Assembly (NCBI GenBank): GCA_965659115.1
Contig: CBFHUP010000005.1
Location: 1 to 64,000, forward strand
DNA length: 64,000 nt
DNA from: UBA8752 sp965659115
GTDB taxonomy: Bacteria > Bacteroidota > Bacteroidia > Flavobacteriales_D > Sanyastnellaceae
Direction: 5' to 3'
The stretch's first letter is position 1; each line of letters starts with the position of its first letter. The notes beneath the pieces are model-generated. The model saw nothing but the letters and a program-made list of their open reading frames with translations, ran no database searches and was not told the origin of the DNA. This document shows positions 37,408-46,745 of the stretch, piece by piece. The translations under genes were made by a program, and so were the position numbers.

Positions 37408-38883
37408 ATGAATAAGAATATTTTCTTTCTCGCCGCCCTCTCCGTTGCCGTCGCCTTCACGGGATGCACCAAGGATTTTGAGGACATCAATACCAACCCC
37501 AACGAGCCGGCTTCCGTCTCACCGGGCTTTCTCCTGACTGCTTCTCAGAAGAGGATCATGGACGAGATGACGGACTCCTTTTGGGGCAGCCGTCGTGGCA
37601 TGCAGCTTTCTCAGTTTTGGTCATCGAACCAGTACTCAAACGAAAGCCGTTACCAGTTCCGTACCGAGGTCACCAATGGAAGTTGGAGCGACTTTTACGC
37701 CGGTCCGCTGCAGGATCTTCAGTTGATCGTTGATCTGAACACGGAGTCTGCTGATGAGTATTCCGGTTACGGCAGCAATGGCAACCAAATTGCGGTGGCC
37801 AAACTGTTGCAGGCTTGGACCTATCAAATGCTGACGGACGCTTGGGGACCTATTCCCATGAGCCAGGCTTTGCAAGGGGTAACCAACACCACACCTGAGT
37901 ACGACACTCAGGAGGAGGTGTACAATGGCATCCTCGCGCTGATTGGTGACGCCATGTCCTCTATGGACGATGGACCCGGTCCTCAAGGTGACCAGGTATA
38001 TGGAGGTGACATGATGATGTGGGAGAAGTTCGCCAACACGCTCAAGCTGCGTGTAGCGATGCGCATGTCTGACGTTGCTCCAGAAGCAGCCAAGACAGCG
38101 GGTGAAGCTGCATTGGATGGCGCCATGATTATTGCCGCCAACGAGGACAATGCTCAGTTCCCTTACATCGATGCCGCACCAAACAACAACCCTGTCAATG
38201 AGGACTACAAGACGCGAAATGACTTCGCCGCCTCAAACACCATGGTGGATTGGCTCAGCTCCATGAATGACCCCCGTTTGGGCGTGTACTTCAACCCAGC
38301 TGTCAACACTGGAACCTTTGTGGGTGAGGTGTATGGACTGTCTGAGGACAGTGCAGCGGTGACCGACTTTGACGATGTGTCCCAGCGTGGAGACCTCATC
38401 CTTGGTGGTGGTTTCCCCGGGGTTTTCTTCGATGCAGCTCAGACGCATTTCTTGTGTGCTGAGGCAGCAGAACGAGGATGGGCCAATACACCACTTGGTG
38501 CAGAGGCTCACTACAATGCGGCCATCACGTTGAGCATGCAATGGTGGGGCTTGACCGACGACGCGGCCATCAACGATTACTTGGCACAAGCCGATGTGGC
38601 CTACACCACGGCCGCTGGTGATTGGAAGCAAAAGATTGGTTCTCAGAAATGGGCGGCCCTGTACATGCAAGGTCATGAGGCCTGGGCAGAGTACCGCCGT
38701 TTGGACGCTCCAACACTCAACGCATGTGCAGAAGGCGCGTTGGATGGTGATGGAAGTGTCCCTACCCGTTTCTACTATCCACTGGATGAGCAGACGCTCA
38801 ACAACTCTGGCTATATGACTGGTGTTGACGCTTTGGGCGGTACAGATGGGCTCAACGTCAAGCTCTGGTGGGACGTGAACTGA
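37408..38883 (+). CDS. SusD/RagB-like surface lipoprotein
   Basis: 491 residues. Lipobox AFTGC (Cys20) gives an outer-membrane lipoprotein. The motif FEDINTNPNEP right after it is typical of the SusD-like_2 branch. The body is alpha-helical with TPR-like segments (KLLQAWTYQMLTDAWGPIPMS), and the C-terminus has EWxxYRRLDAPTL-type sequence. It forms the substrate-gating lid on the SusC barrel. The unit ends at a terminator at 38912-38943. Confidence 0.94.
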   Translation: MNKNIFFLAALSVAVAFTGCTKDFEDINTNPNEPASVSPGFLLTASQKRIMDEMTDSFWGSRRGMQLSQFWSSNQYSNESRYQFRTEVTNGSWSDFYAGPLQDLQLIVDLNTESADEYSGYGSNGNQIAVAKLLQAWTYQMLTDAWGPIPMSQALQGVTNTTPEYDTQEEVYNGILALIGDAMSSMDDGPGPQGDQVYGGDMMMWEKFANTLKLRVAMRMSDVAPEAAKTAGEAALDGAMIIAANEDNAQFPYIDAAPNNNPVNEDYKTRNDFAASNTMVDWLSSMNDPRLGVYFNPAVNTGTFVGEVYGLSEDSAAVTDFDDVSQRGDLILGGGFPGVFFDAAQTHFLCAEAAERGWANTPLGAEAHYNAAITLSMQWWGLTDDAAINDYLAQADVAYTTAAGDWKQKIGSQKWAALYMQGHEAWAEYRRLDAPTLNACAEGALDGDGSVPTRFYYPLDEQTLNNSGYMTGVDALGGTDGLNVKLWWDVN

Positions 38884-38911
38884 GGTTCACCTGCGATTCA
38901 CAACATTCAGG

Positions 38912-38943
38912 AAAGGCCTGCCCATTGGGGCGGGCCTTTTCAT
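38912..38943 (+). terminator. Rho-independent terminator after SusD
   Basis: Stem AAAGGCCTGCCC / GGGCGGGCCTTT (38912-38923, 38928-38939; one G-T pair) with loop ATTG, followed by T-rich sequence. It ends the SusCD transcript, and its A-rich 5' arm may also stop the cyclase transcript from the right. Confidence 0.82.
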
Positions 38944-38978
38944 TTCCTCGGTTTTTTTGTCTGTGCCGCCAAGGGGGT

Positions 38979-39758
38979 TCAGAGCGCTTGGCTACTGATA
39001 TCGGCAGGGAACCACACAGGTCTAGAAGGGGAGGCGTCGTTGACGATGGGTGCAACCTGTAGGGCGAGCAGGCCAGGCCCCTCTGGGACGCCCTCAGGCA
39101 CGCACAACAGCTCTGAAATGGTGGCGTTGGGCCTTGGGTTGGTGACAGGGCCAAAGAAGGCGTTGTGGGCGCGCAGTGCTCCCCCATCTACCTCTTGGTC
39201 AACGCTGGGCAAATCGATGAGCAGATGTTCGATTTCCAGTTCACACAGTTGTTCGGCAAACCCGGCAGCGAGGAACGGGGGGTTGGTGTCGCTCCAGTCT
39301 CGAATGACTTGTGCATTGGTGCATTTGAGGACGATGGCCTTGGGTTTGTAGGCCTTGATCTGTTCACGGCAAGAATCCAAAGAGGCAAGGGGCACCTCCC
39401 AATCGTCTCCCTTGTTGTCCGGCATGGCATGGACGAGGTACGCGGGAACGATAAACGGGAGGGCTGCAGTGCGGGCTCTGGCGTCTATGGGTTGAAACGC
39501 ATCGTGAATGTGCTCGCGGGTCTCTGTATGTGTGCCGTGGGCGTGAGGATTGAAGGTGAGGTCCCTAAAATTCACCGCCCCTCCTTCGGCAACCGACCCG
39601 ACCCAATGGTCAGAGCGCACGGGCTCCACAGTGGCGGGGCCTTTGTACCAGGCCCGGGGCAGACCGCTGTGGGGATTGATGGGAACACTAAAGTCCACGG
39701 GTTGGCCTGAAGCCGTCCACAGATGGTGGTGGTGTTCCAGTGAAATGCGGAGCGTCAT
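38979..39758 (-). CDS. Cyclase-family (kynurenine formamidase-like) metal hydrolase
   Basis: 259 residues. The metal-binding motif HAHGTHTETREHI corresponds to the HxGTHxDxPxH signature of the cyclase/KynB family, with TE in place of the usual D. The N-terminal part has VDFSVPINPHSG and the C-terminal part IEHLLIDLPSVD. Members hydrolyse amides such as N-formylkynurenine or act on related substrates; no tryptophan pathway gene is adjacent, so the substrate is open. ATG 39758 is preferred because the frame further upstream runs into the terminator of the next gene and has no homology-like sequence. Confidence 0.75.
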   Translation of the reverse strand: MTLRISLEHHHHLWTASGQPVDFSVPINPHSGLPRAWYKGPATVEPVRSDHWVGSVAEGGAVNFRDLTFNPHAHGTHTETREHIHDAFQPIDARARTAALPFIVPAYLVHAMPDNKGDDWEVPLASLDSCREQIKAYKPKAIVLKCTNAQVIRDWSDTNPPFLAAGFAEQLCELEIEHLLIDLPSVDQEVDGGALRAHNAFFGPVTNPRPNATISELLCVPEGVPEGPGLLALQVAPIVNDASPSRPVWFPADISSQAL

Positions 39759-39796
39759 GCCGACAAGTTCCCACTCAAGACGGGTTGTCACAAAAG

Positions 39797-39826
39797 AAAA
39801 GCCCCGCCGGTGAGGGCAGGGCTTTT
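39797..39826 (-). terminator. Terminator of the outer-membrane barrel gene
   Basis: On the minus strand AAAAGCCC (39819-39826) and GGGCTTTT (39797-39804) form a stem, extended in part by a GC-rich inner section, ending in a T run. It lies about 20 bases after the stop at 39847. Confidence 0.7.
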
Positions 39827-39846
39827 CAAAAAAGGTGGACTTCCGA

Positions 39847-40791
39847 TTACTGGAAGAGGTATCCGAGGCGGAGCTGGGTTTGGAACTGAGTTCCGAGACC
39901 ACCAGTTTGCTGGCTACCTGTCCAGAAAGGACGGTCGTTGATGTTTGCTGGGTGTTGTCCGCTGTAAGCGTGTCCTGCGAGGTCTACGCTGCCCTGAATG
40001 GGAGCTGGCATCTCGGTCAGGTCGCTGGGATCAACAGCATTTTGAGTTCCCCAGAAAAGGTTGTAGGCCACATTGTCTGTAGCAGCAATCTCCATGTCGT
40101 TCACTTTAGAGCTCATGAAGCCGAGTCCAGCCTCTGCTCCGATGTAGAGGTAATCGGTGAGGTATGCGTCAAAACCAGTCACAAGACCGAGCTTGAACAT
40201 GCTGGCGCTCTGGCTGATGGTCTGAGTCCAAACGATGTACTGGTCCTGGTCACCGACCTGGTTTTCGTCGTCTGCGCTCCAGAACTCCTGCTCCATAGAG
40301 GAACTGCTGATTCCGTAGCCGATTTCGAATCCGATGTAGGGGCTCAAGCGGTCACCTCCTGCATCGAAGTGCTTCTCGTAACCGGGAGCAATCATGAAGG
40401 TGGATGTGCTGTAAGTGTCATACAGGTCTGGGCTTGGGATCTCATCGTCACCAGAGGTCACGTATGCACCTGCGATGGCTGGGATACCACCACTGAGGAT
40501 CGTTCCGTCAGGCATGGCAGCGAAGTAAGGAGTTGGACGACCAACGCCGTTAAAGTCAAACTCACGGAAGCCGATGGACTTTTCGTTTGAGTTGTTGAAT
40601 GTCAAGCTCAGACGGAATGCTGACTCCTCGTCAGTAAAGTTCCGGTACTTGATGGTGGTGCCATCGATGGGTGAGTCACCGAGTGGGGTGAACTGCAGTT
40701 CGATGTTGTGTTCGCCTCCGAATTGCTTCTGGGCGGTGGCCGTAGTGGCGAACAAGGCAACGAGTGCCAAGGCGGTCAGGATGTGCTTCAT
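39847..40791 (-). CDS. Outer-membrane beta-barrel protein
   Basis: 314 residues with a signal peptide (about 1-20, ending TATAQ). The mature protein consists of alternating amphipathic strands, with aromatic residues at strand ends and a C-terminal TQLRLGYLFQ strand, as in porin-like barrels of Bacteroidota. Segments such as LSPYIGFEIGYGI and LYIGAEAGLGFMSS are typical of OmpW/OprF-like small barrels. No OmpA peptidoglycan-binding domain is present. The specific role is unknown. It stands alone with its own terminator. Confidence 0.75.
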   Translation of the reverse strand: MKHILTALALVALFATTATAQKQFGGEHNIELQFTPLGDSPIDGTTIKYRNFTDEESAFRLSLTFNNSNEKSIGFREFDFNGVGRPTPYFAAMPDGTILSGGIPAIAGAYVTSGDDEIPSPDLYDTYSTSTFMIAPGYEKHFDAGGDRLSPYIGFEIGYGISSSSMEQEFWSADDENQVGDQDQYIVWTQTISQSASMFKLGLVTGFDAYLTDYLYIGAEAGLGFMSSKVNDMEIAATDNVAYNLFWGTQNAVDPSDLTEMPAPIQGSVDLAGHAYSGQHPANINDRPFWTGSQQTGGLGTQFQTQLRLGYLFQ

Positions 40792-40956
40792 CTCGAGGTT
40801 TCAAATTTTTCCGAGCGCAAGAAAAGCAATTCCCCGTTAGTACCTGAACATATCCACGTCTTTTCCACATAGCGGCATGTTGAAGTGCTGCAAATCAGGT
40901 AAATAATTTGGATGATCTGTGTGGAAATATGGTCGAATCGTCCGGATTTTTGCAAA

Positions 40957-42417
40957 ATGTTGGAGCCTTTGCACCCCCTTTTAAGACAGGCGTTTGACCC
41001 TGAGCGGTTTCTGCGCTTGGGACAACAAGTCTTACAGGACGCGTTCCAACACCTTCAAGACAGCCAAGAAAAAAAACGGGAAAGGTCCATGCCTTGGACA
41101 GCCCCTGAGGAAGAAAGGCGCTTTTGGGAAGAACGCTTGAGTGCTCCAGAAGGCTTGGTTTCTCTGCTTAACCTGGTTTCTGAGCGGTCCAACCGCTTGC
41201 AAGATCCCCGATACATGGGGCACCAAGTGGCGGTTCCATTTCCCGACGGTGCCTTGGTGGGATTGATCACGGACTTGCTGAACAACGGCGGTGCTGTTTA
41301 TGAAATGGGCCCTACGAATTCTGCGATGGAGGATGTGCTTATGGCGCGGATCGGCCAAATGTTGGGGTTGCCAGCAGGGTGTGGCGGCATTTTATGTCAC
41401 GGAGGGACGTTGGCCAATCTGGTCGCCCTGTTGGCTGCGCGCAGAAGTGCTGGCAAGGAGGGGGTCGACGTGTGGTCGGATGGCGATGATGGTTTGGGTG
41501 CCGTTCTGGTTTCAGAGCAGGCGCACTATTGCGTGGACAGAGCGGTTCGCATCATGGGCTGGGGCACTGAAGGGGTCGGGCTGGTAGAAACAGATGACCG
41601 GCACCGTATGACGCGCGCGGGCATGGAGAAAGCCATGCTGGCCATGGAGAAGAAGGGGCGACGGGTTACCGCGGTTGTAGGAAGTGCCTGCACGACCAGT
41701 TCGGGGGCCTTCGACAACCTTGAATGGGTGGCTGACTTTGCCGCACAACACGGCCTGTGGTTTCATGTCGATGGTGCACATGGAGCGCCCGCCGCATTTA
41801 GTGAACGCCACAAACACCTGTTGTCTGGCATGGAGAGGGCGGACAGCGTGGCCATGGACTTTCACAAAATCATGGGAATTCCCGCCTTGTGCACGGGGCT
41901 GTTTTTTCGCGGTCAAGAAATGAGTTTTCTGCCTTTTACGCAGTCGGCAGAATACCTCTGGAGTGATGCCGAAGATCCGGAGTGGTGGAATTTTGGTAAG
42001 CGCACGTTTGAGTGCACCAAGCGGATGCTGTCTACCCGTGTGGCTGCTGTCCTTGAAGAATATGGTCCGGAAATATGGGGAGTGCTGGTGGACCGGCTTT
42101 TCGGGCTTGGTCAGGCACTGGCGGAGCTTATCGTTCAGCGCAGCAAAGCAGGGTGGCAGTTGGCGATGGAGCCCGAAGGCAACATCGTATGCTTTCGTTA
42201 CCTCCCCGGCGATTTTACGGACACCGAAGCGGAGAATGCATTCACTTCAAGCTTGCGTCAAAAGCATTTAGAACAAGGACCTCAATACATCGTTCAGACC
42301 AGGTTCAATGGCAAGGTGTGGTTGCGTTGCACCCTGATGAACCCACTCACTGAAGCCGAAGACATGGCGGCCTTGTTGGACCGTCTTGAGGTTTTGGCCC
42401 AAGAGGTGCAGCGGTAG
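40957..42417 (+). CDS. Group II pyridoxal-dependent decarboxylase
   Basis: 486 residues. Fold-type I motifs include YEMGPTNSAMED near the N-terminus, GGILCHGGTLANLVAL, the cofactor-stacking WFHVDGAHGAP with the PLP-ring aspartate, and the Schiff-base lysine in MDFHKIMGIP (Lys304). The family includes glutamate, diaminobutyrate and aromatic amino acid decarboxylases; the specific substrate cannot be read here. I prefer ATG 40957 to ATG 40912 because a near-consensus -7 box GATTTTTG ends at 40952, which would leave 40912 outside the transcript. It is a single gene, 2 bases from the 3' end of convergent glmS. Confidence 0.85.
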   Translation: MLEPLHPLLRQAFDPERFLRLGQQVLQDAFQHLQDSQEKKRERSMPWTAPEEERRFWEERLSAPEGLVSLLNLVSERSNRLQDPRYMGHQVAVPFPDGALVGLITDLLNNGGAVYEMGPTNSAMEDVLMARIGQMLGLPAGCGGILCHGGTLANLVALLAARRSAGKEGVDVWSDGDDGLGAVLVSEQAHYCVDRAVRIMGWGTEGVGLVETDDRHRMTRAGMEKAMLAMEKKGRRVTAVVGSACTTSSGAFDNLEWVADFAAQHGLWFHVDGAHGAPAAFSERHKHLLSGMERADSVAMDFHKIMGIPALCTGLFFRGQEMSFLPFTQSAEYLWSDAEDPEWWNFGKRTFECTKRMLSTRVAAVLEEYGPEIWGVLVDRLFGLGQALAELIVQRSKAGWQLAMEPEGNIVCFRYLPGDFTDTEAENAFTSSLRQKHLEQGPQYIVQTRFNGKVWLRCTLMNPLTEAEDMAALLDRLEVLAQEVQR

Positions 42418-42419
42418 AA

Positions 42420-44267
42420 TTACTCTACCGTAACGCTTTTAGCGAGGTTTCGCGGCTGGTCCACATTGCGGTCGAGTTTGACTGCCATATGGTAGCTCAG
42501 GAGTTGAAATGGAATGGTGCTCAAAAGCGGCACGAGGGCATCGTCGGTCTTGTGCACTTCAATGACAAACTCAGCCATGCCTTTGACCTCTTTGTCTCCA
42601 GCGGTTACGATGGCGATGACCCTTCCTCCACGGGCTTTCACCTCCTGAATGTTGGACACCACCTTATCGTAGTGGGTGTCTTTTGTAGCCACAAAGAAGA
42701 CCGGCATGTTCTCATCGATGAGTGCAATCGGTCCGTGCTTCATTTCAGCAGCAGGATATCCTTCAGCGTGGATGTAGCTGATCTCTTTGAGCTTGAGTGC
42801 ACCTTCGAGGGCAACAGGGAAGTTGTATCCACGGCCCAAGAACAAGGCGTTGGGGGCGTTCTTGAATGCTTCAGCGATGGCCTCAATCTCGCCCTCTTTT
42901 TGCATCAGGGTTTCCACCTTTTCTGGAATGCCGTTCAGCTCCACAAGAAGGCGGTTGAAACGCTGCTCGTCTAATACCTGACGCAGGCGTCCAACCCGGA
43001 TGGCTACCAGGGCCAAAACAGCAAGTTGGGCTGTAAACGCTTTTGTGGAGGCAACGCCAATTTCTGGGCCAGCGTGTGTGTAAGCGCCGCTGTGTGACTC
43101 GCGAGAAATGCTCGAACCGACGACGTTACATATGCCAAAGACATGGGCGCCCTTCTCCTTGGCCATGCGGATGGCGGCGAGCGTATCGGCTGTCTCTCCA
43201 GATTGACTGATGGCGATCAGGATGTCTCCTTCTCCAATCACAGGGTTTCTGTATCGGAATTCGCTGGCGTACTCAACTTCGACAGGGATTCGGGCGAAGT
43301 CTTCGAACATGTACTCGGCAATCAACCCGGCGTGCCAACTGGTTCCACAGGCCACGATGATGAGGCGCTTTGCCTCTGTCCACATGTCCTGGTGATCGTC
43401 GATGCCGGCCATGCGAATCGACCCGTGACCGAGCCTCAACCTTCCGCGGAGGCAGTCTGCGATGGACTTGGGCTGCTCGTGGATTTCTTTGAGCATAAAG
43501 TGCTCATATCCGCCCTTTTCGATGGATTCCATGGCCATCTCCAACTCGGTCACCACAGGCGTCACTTTGTGGTTTTTCGTGGTGCGGATTTTTAGTCCGC
43601 CGGAAAGGGAAATTCGGGCCACCTCTTCGTCTTCCAAGTAGACCACATTTTTGGTGTACTCGATGATGGGGGTCGCATCTGATGCGATGTGATATTCTCC
43701 ATCTCCAATGCCGATGACCAGGGGGCTGGATTTGCGCGCCAAGACCATCTCTCCTGGACAGGTGGTATCTACAACCGCTATGGCATAAGCGCCCACCACT
43801 TCGTTCAAGGCAATGCGGGTGGCTTCAAAGAGGTCGAGTCCTTCCGACTTCATCAGGATCTCTTCAATCAAATGCACCAAGACCTCCGTATCCGTATCGC
43901 TGTAGAAAGTATGGCCGCGGTCGGTCAGGGTTTCCTTGAGGGCGTTGTAGTTCTCTATGATGCCATTGTGGATGAGGGCGAGCCGGCCGTTTCCACTCAG
44001 GTGGGGGTGTGCATTGACGTCATTGGGGGGGCCATGTGTGGCCCACCGTGTATGGCCAATGCCCAGGTTGCCTGTTGGGGTGGTACCATCCATATGCTGC
44101 AAGAGGTCGTCGACCTTTCCTTTGCGACGGTGGTGCTTGAGTTCTCCTTCTCTTGAAAGGACCGCGATACCCGCACTGTCATATCCACGATACTCCAAAC
44201 GCTTTAAGCCTTTGATGAGCAGTGGAAAAGCTTCCTCTTCTCCTAGGTACCCTACGATGCCACACAT
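42420..44267 (-). CDS. glmS: Glutamine-fructose-6-phosphate aminotransferase
   Basis: 615 residues, full length. Cys2 after the initiator (MCGIVGYLG) is the glutaminase nucleophile; RLEYRGYDSAG and HTRWATHG complete the N-terminal domain (about 1-240). Two SIS domains follow, with SQSGETADT and a C-terminal LAKSVTVE. It makes glucosamine 6-phosphate for peptidoglycan and lipopolysaccharide. No glmS ribozyme is expected in this phylum and none is visible. A -7 box ends just five bases before the ATG, so the message may be leaderless. It follows the DUF4270 gene by 36 bases on the same strand. Confidence 0.98.
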   Translation of the reverse strand: MCGIVGYLGEEEAFPLLIKGLKRLEYRGYDSAGIAVLSREGELKHHRRKGKVDDLLQHMDGTTPTGNLGIGHTRWATHGPPNDVNAHPHLSGNGRLALIHNGIIENYNALKETLTDRGHTFYSDTDTEVLVHLIEEILMKSEGLDLFEATRIALNEVVGAYAIAVVDTTCPGEMVLARKSSPLVIGIGDGEYHIASDATPIIEYTKNVVYLEDEEVARISLSGGLKIRTTKNHKVTPVVTELEMAMESIEKGGYEHFMLKEIHEQPKSIADCLRGRLRLGHGSIRMAGIDDHQDMWTEAKRLIIVACGTSWHAGLIAEYMFEDFARIPVEVEYASEFRYRNPVIGEGDILIAISQSGETADTLAAIRMAKEKGAHVFGICNVVGSSISRESHSGAYTHAGPEIGVASTKAFTAQLAVLALVAIRVGRLRQVLDEQRFNRLLVELNGIPEKVETLMQKEGEIEAIAEAFKNAPNALFLGRGYNFPVALEGALKLKEISYIHAEGYPAAEMKHGPIALIDENMPVFFVATKDTHYDKVVSNIQEVKARGGRVIAIVTAGDKEVKGMAEFVIEVHKTDDALVPLLSTIPFQLLSYHMAVKLDRNVDQPRNLAKSVTVE

Positions 44268-44272
44268 GGCTG

Positions 44273-44280
44273 CAAAGTTA
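44273..44280 (-). promoter_or_regulatory. glmS promoter -7 box adjacent to the start codon
   Basis: On the minus strand TAACTTTG matches TAnnTTTG exactly and is followed by CAGCC and the ATG, so transcription would start at or next to the initiation codon. No TTG -33 element at the usual distance. Confidence 0.55.
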
Positions 44281-44303
44281 CAGCCACAGGCCCTTTGGTT
44301 GGG

Positions 44304-45581
44304 TCACTGAGACCACGTAACTACAAATTGGGCGGGCGTTTCAGACTGTGTGCTGTTGAAAATGACCTGTTCCATGGCTACAGAAGAAAGCTCTGAATAG
44401 AGGTATACATAAGGACGTGTTTCCTCTCCGTTCAACCTGCGCTGGGTGTATACAGGCATGTTGAGGGTATAGGTGCTGGTTTCGGGATCAAAACCGCCAT
44501 CATACGCCACGCCGGGTGATGTGGCCTCGGGTGTCAATTCAATGCCCCCAGCTTCTCGGCGAAGAAAGGCGGTAAGGAAACTCGGTTTGCCCAGTTTGGA
44601 TGGGCTTGGATCAACAGGAAGGGTGATTTGGGCCCGGTTGATGACGGCACCTTCAGGCAGGTTCAATGAATCGACACCAAACAAATCAAGGCGCAAGTAG
44701 GAACCCCCGGTACCAAGCAAAACGACTTGATCCGTTCCTTCTGCGGGCATACTGTCATTGAGTGCTGAGTATGGAGCTGGCCACACATGTCTGAAATGGG
44801 TTGCCCGCGCAGCATTGCTGTTCATCACCAAATCATAACTGGTTGTGTCGGTGTCGTTGTGGTAATAAATGCGCATATAGGAAACCCCAACATTGGGCTC
44901 GAGACTGACGATGCCGCCGCCACCGGACTCAGAGCGAACAGAGATTCCCCTGAACCACTTTCGCCACTCTTCATTGTTTGAAAAGACGGTGGTGTCTGCG
45001 TCCAAAATTTCCTGCCCAAACGAAGGCTTGAGCATGATGCGCACTTGGGCACTGAGGGTGTCGCTGCCGTTGTAAACGGGTTCAGTGGGGTGCATCTGCA
45101 CAGGTTGACGGCTGGGGTCCACTTTGTTGTCATCGATGATGGCCAACCGAGACTGGGCGTAGTAAGCACTGTCAAAGTTCATGGTGTCGGCCAAGAGGTC
45201 CACTCGGAGGCGTTGATCAAAGCTCAAGCCATAGGAGGGGCCATTGTGCTTCAAAGTGAGTACAACGCTGTCGCAAATGGGTCCCTCGCCAAACTCGATG
45301 GAGGTTTCAGAAAGACGGAGTTCAGCAGAAAACCAGGCTTCTGAGAAACCGCTTACAGGATCGAAGGTGCTGCCGAGCAGCAACCGACTGCGTTCATCGG
45401 TACGCAAGGAGTCTACAGGCACCATGCTGAGTGAAAAAGCCAGCGTGTCAGTGTTCAATGCCAGAAGTTCCTCTTCTGGTTGCAATGCCAGTCCGATGTT
45501 GCTGTCAGGTTTGCGACAGCCACCGATAGATAGCGTCAGGACTGACAGTCCTAGAATGAAGCAGTTTCCTGTATTCCGCAT
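44304..45581 (-). CDS. DUF4270-family lipoprotein
   Basis: 425 residues. Lipobox SIGGC (Cys22) marks a lipoprotein. The mature part starts NIGLALQPEEELLALNTDTLAF and contains LLLGSTFDPVSGFSEAWFSA, both characteristic of DUF4270, a Bacteroidota family of unknown function made of beta-sandwich-like strands. It lies downstream of the glycogen synthase-like gene on the same strand, a pairing conserved in the phylum, and upstream of glmS. No catalytic motif was seen. A 120-base gap separates it from the upstream gene, so it may have its own promoter. Confidence 0.8.
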   Translation of the reverse strand: MRNTGNCFILGLSVLTLSIGGCRKPDSNIGLALQPEEELLALNTDTLAFSLSMVPVDSLRTDERSRLLLGSTFDPVSGFSEAWFSAELRLSETSIEFGEGPICDSVVLTLKHNGPSYGLSFDQRLRVDLLADTMNFDSAYYAQSRLAIIDDNKVDPSRQPVQMHPTEPVYNGSDTLSAQVRIMLKPSFGQEILDADTTVFSNNEEWRKWFRGISVRSESGGGGIVSLEPNVGVSYMRIYYHNDTDTTSYDLVMNSNAARATHFRHVWPAPYSALNDSMPAEGTDQVVLLGTGGSYLRLDLFGVDSLNLPEGAVINRAQITLPVDPSPSKLGKPSFLTAFLRREAGGIELTPEATSPGVAYDGGFDPETSTYTLNMPVYTQRRLNGEETRPYVYLYSELSSVAMEQVIFNSTQSETPAQFVVTWSQ

Positions 45582-45701
45582 GCGGAGTTGTGGTTTCAGG
45601 CGACCAAGTTCGTTCAGAAAAAAAGGTGTGCGATGGCCGTTAAGGACCTTCCTCCCCGTGTGGGTTGGTCCTCAGGTTTGATACGGGAAACGTATCGGTT
45701 C

Positions 45702-46532
45702 TTATCCCTCAACGGCCTCCTCCTTTCCCTCCAGTATACTGTCGTAGAAAGTGGTCATTTCGGCAGAACTTAACTCAGGCTCCATGTACCTCATGGTCGG
45801 CTGGTTCAAGCCTTCAAACGCAGCCTTGGTTTCGTCGGTCAGCACCTCAGACCCACAGACGACAGCGTCGGAGTGTTCCATGGCGAGTTTGTTCATTGCG
45901 TCGAAAGTGGGCAGCTTGATGTCGCTGACCAAATCCGCAGAAATCCCATCATAAGCGATTTTCTCGTGCAAGCTGCCATTGAGGGTTCCATTGAACCCTT
46001 CGTCATAGATGCTGGAGACGATTTTGGTGTTTTCAAAATGTGCGTCGCCTTGGAACATTTGCTTCGCGTAGAGGGGAACGAGCGACGTCATCCAACCATG
46101 GCAGTGAATGATGTCTGGAGCCCAGCTCAACTTCCTGACTGTTTCTAAAACTCCGCGGGCGAAGAAGATGGCACGCTCGTCATTGTCAGGAACCAATTTG
46201 TCCTTGGCATCAAACCAGGTGACTTTCTTTTTGAAGTAGTGCTCATTGTCGATGAAGTACACCTGCATTCGCGCTGTGGGAATGGAAGCGACTTTGATGA
46301 TGAGGGGGTGATCCGTATCGTTGACGTTCAGGTTCATTCCGCTCAAGCGAATGACTTCGTGGAGCTGATGCCTGCGCTCGTTGATCACACCAAAGCGAGG
46401 CATAAAGACCCTGATTTCGCGGCCTCTCTCGTGAATGCTTTGAGGGATGACTCGGCTGGCTTTGCTGATCGGGCTTTCCGGAAGAAAAGGCTGAATTGCT
46501 TGACTGACGTATAGAATGCGGGTCTTGCTCAT
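45702..46532 (-). CDS. Glycogen/starch synthase-like protein, GT5 N-terminal domain only
   Basis: 276 residues. ILYVSQAIQPFLPESPISKAS and ERGREIRVFMPRFGVINERRHQLHEV correspond to the start of the GT5 catalytic domain, and PDIIHCHGWMTSLVPLY to its conserved DxxHxHDW region. The C-terminal GT-B half with the nucleotide-sugar site is absent, and the KxGG loop near the N-terminus is not recognisable. Such short proteins recur in Bacteroidota next to DUF4270 and panC. Catalytic activity on its own is doubtful; a structural or regulatory role is possible. The reading frame ends cleanly without a downstream remnant, so it is not an obvious recent truncation. Confidence 0.8.
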   Translation of the reverse strand: MSKTRILYVSQAIQPFLPESPISKASRVIPQSIHERGREIRVFMPRFGVINERRHQLHEVIRLSGMNLNVNDTDHPLIIKVASIPTARMQVYFIDNEHYFKKKVTWFDAKDKLVPDNDERAIFFARGVLETVRKLSWAPDIIHCHGWMTSLVPLYAKQMFQGDAHFENTKIVSSIYDEGFNGTLNGSLHEKIAYDGISADLVSDIKLPTFDAMNKLAMEHSDAVVCGSEVLTDETKAAFEGLNQPTMRYMEPELSSAEMTTFYDSILEGKEEAVEG

Positions 46533-46569
46533 GAATCTTAGGGTTCCGGGAGTGAAATCAGGCTTATTC

Positions 46570-46600
46570 CAAATATACGCTGAATAAGGCGGAAATTCAA
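46570..46600 (-). promoter_or_regulatory. Promoter of the GT5-like gene
   Basis: On the minus strand TTG (46598-46600) is followed after 20 bases by TATATTTG (46570-46577), a textbook Bacteroidota promoter. The start codon at 46532 is about 38 bases downstream of the -7 box. Confidence 0.75.
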
Positions 46601-46745
46601 GGATTGACGCTACTTTCAGGCCCGATATTTCGTGTGTGTTGACACTACTTAACGCCTTGTCAGGTCTGAAAATCTGGCCTTGGTTTTGGGGTTGTAACGC
46701 CAGAAGCGAAAAATGAATTTCATTGTTGTCCGAAAATGAGAGGGC

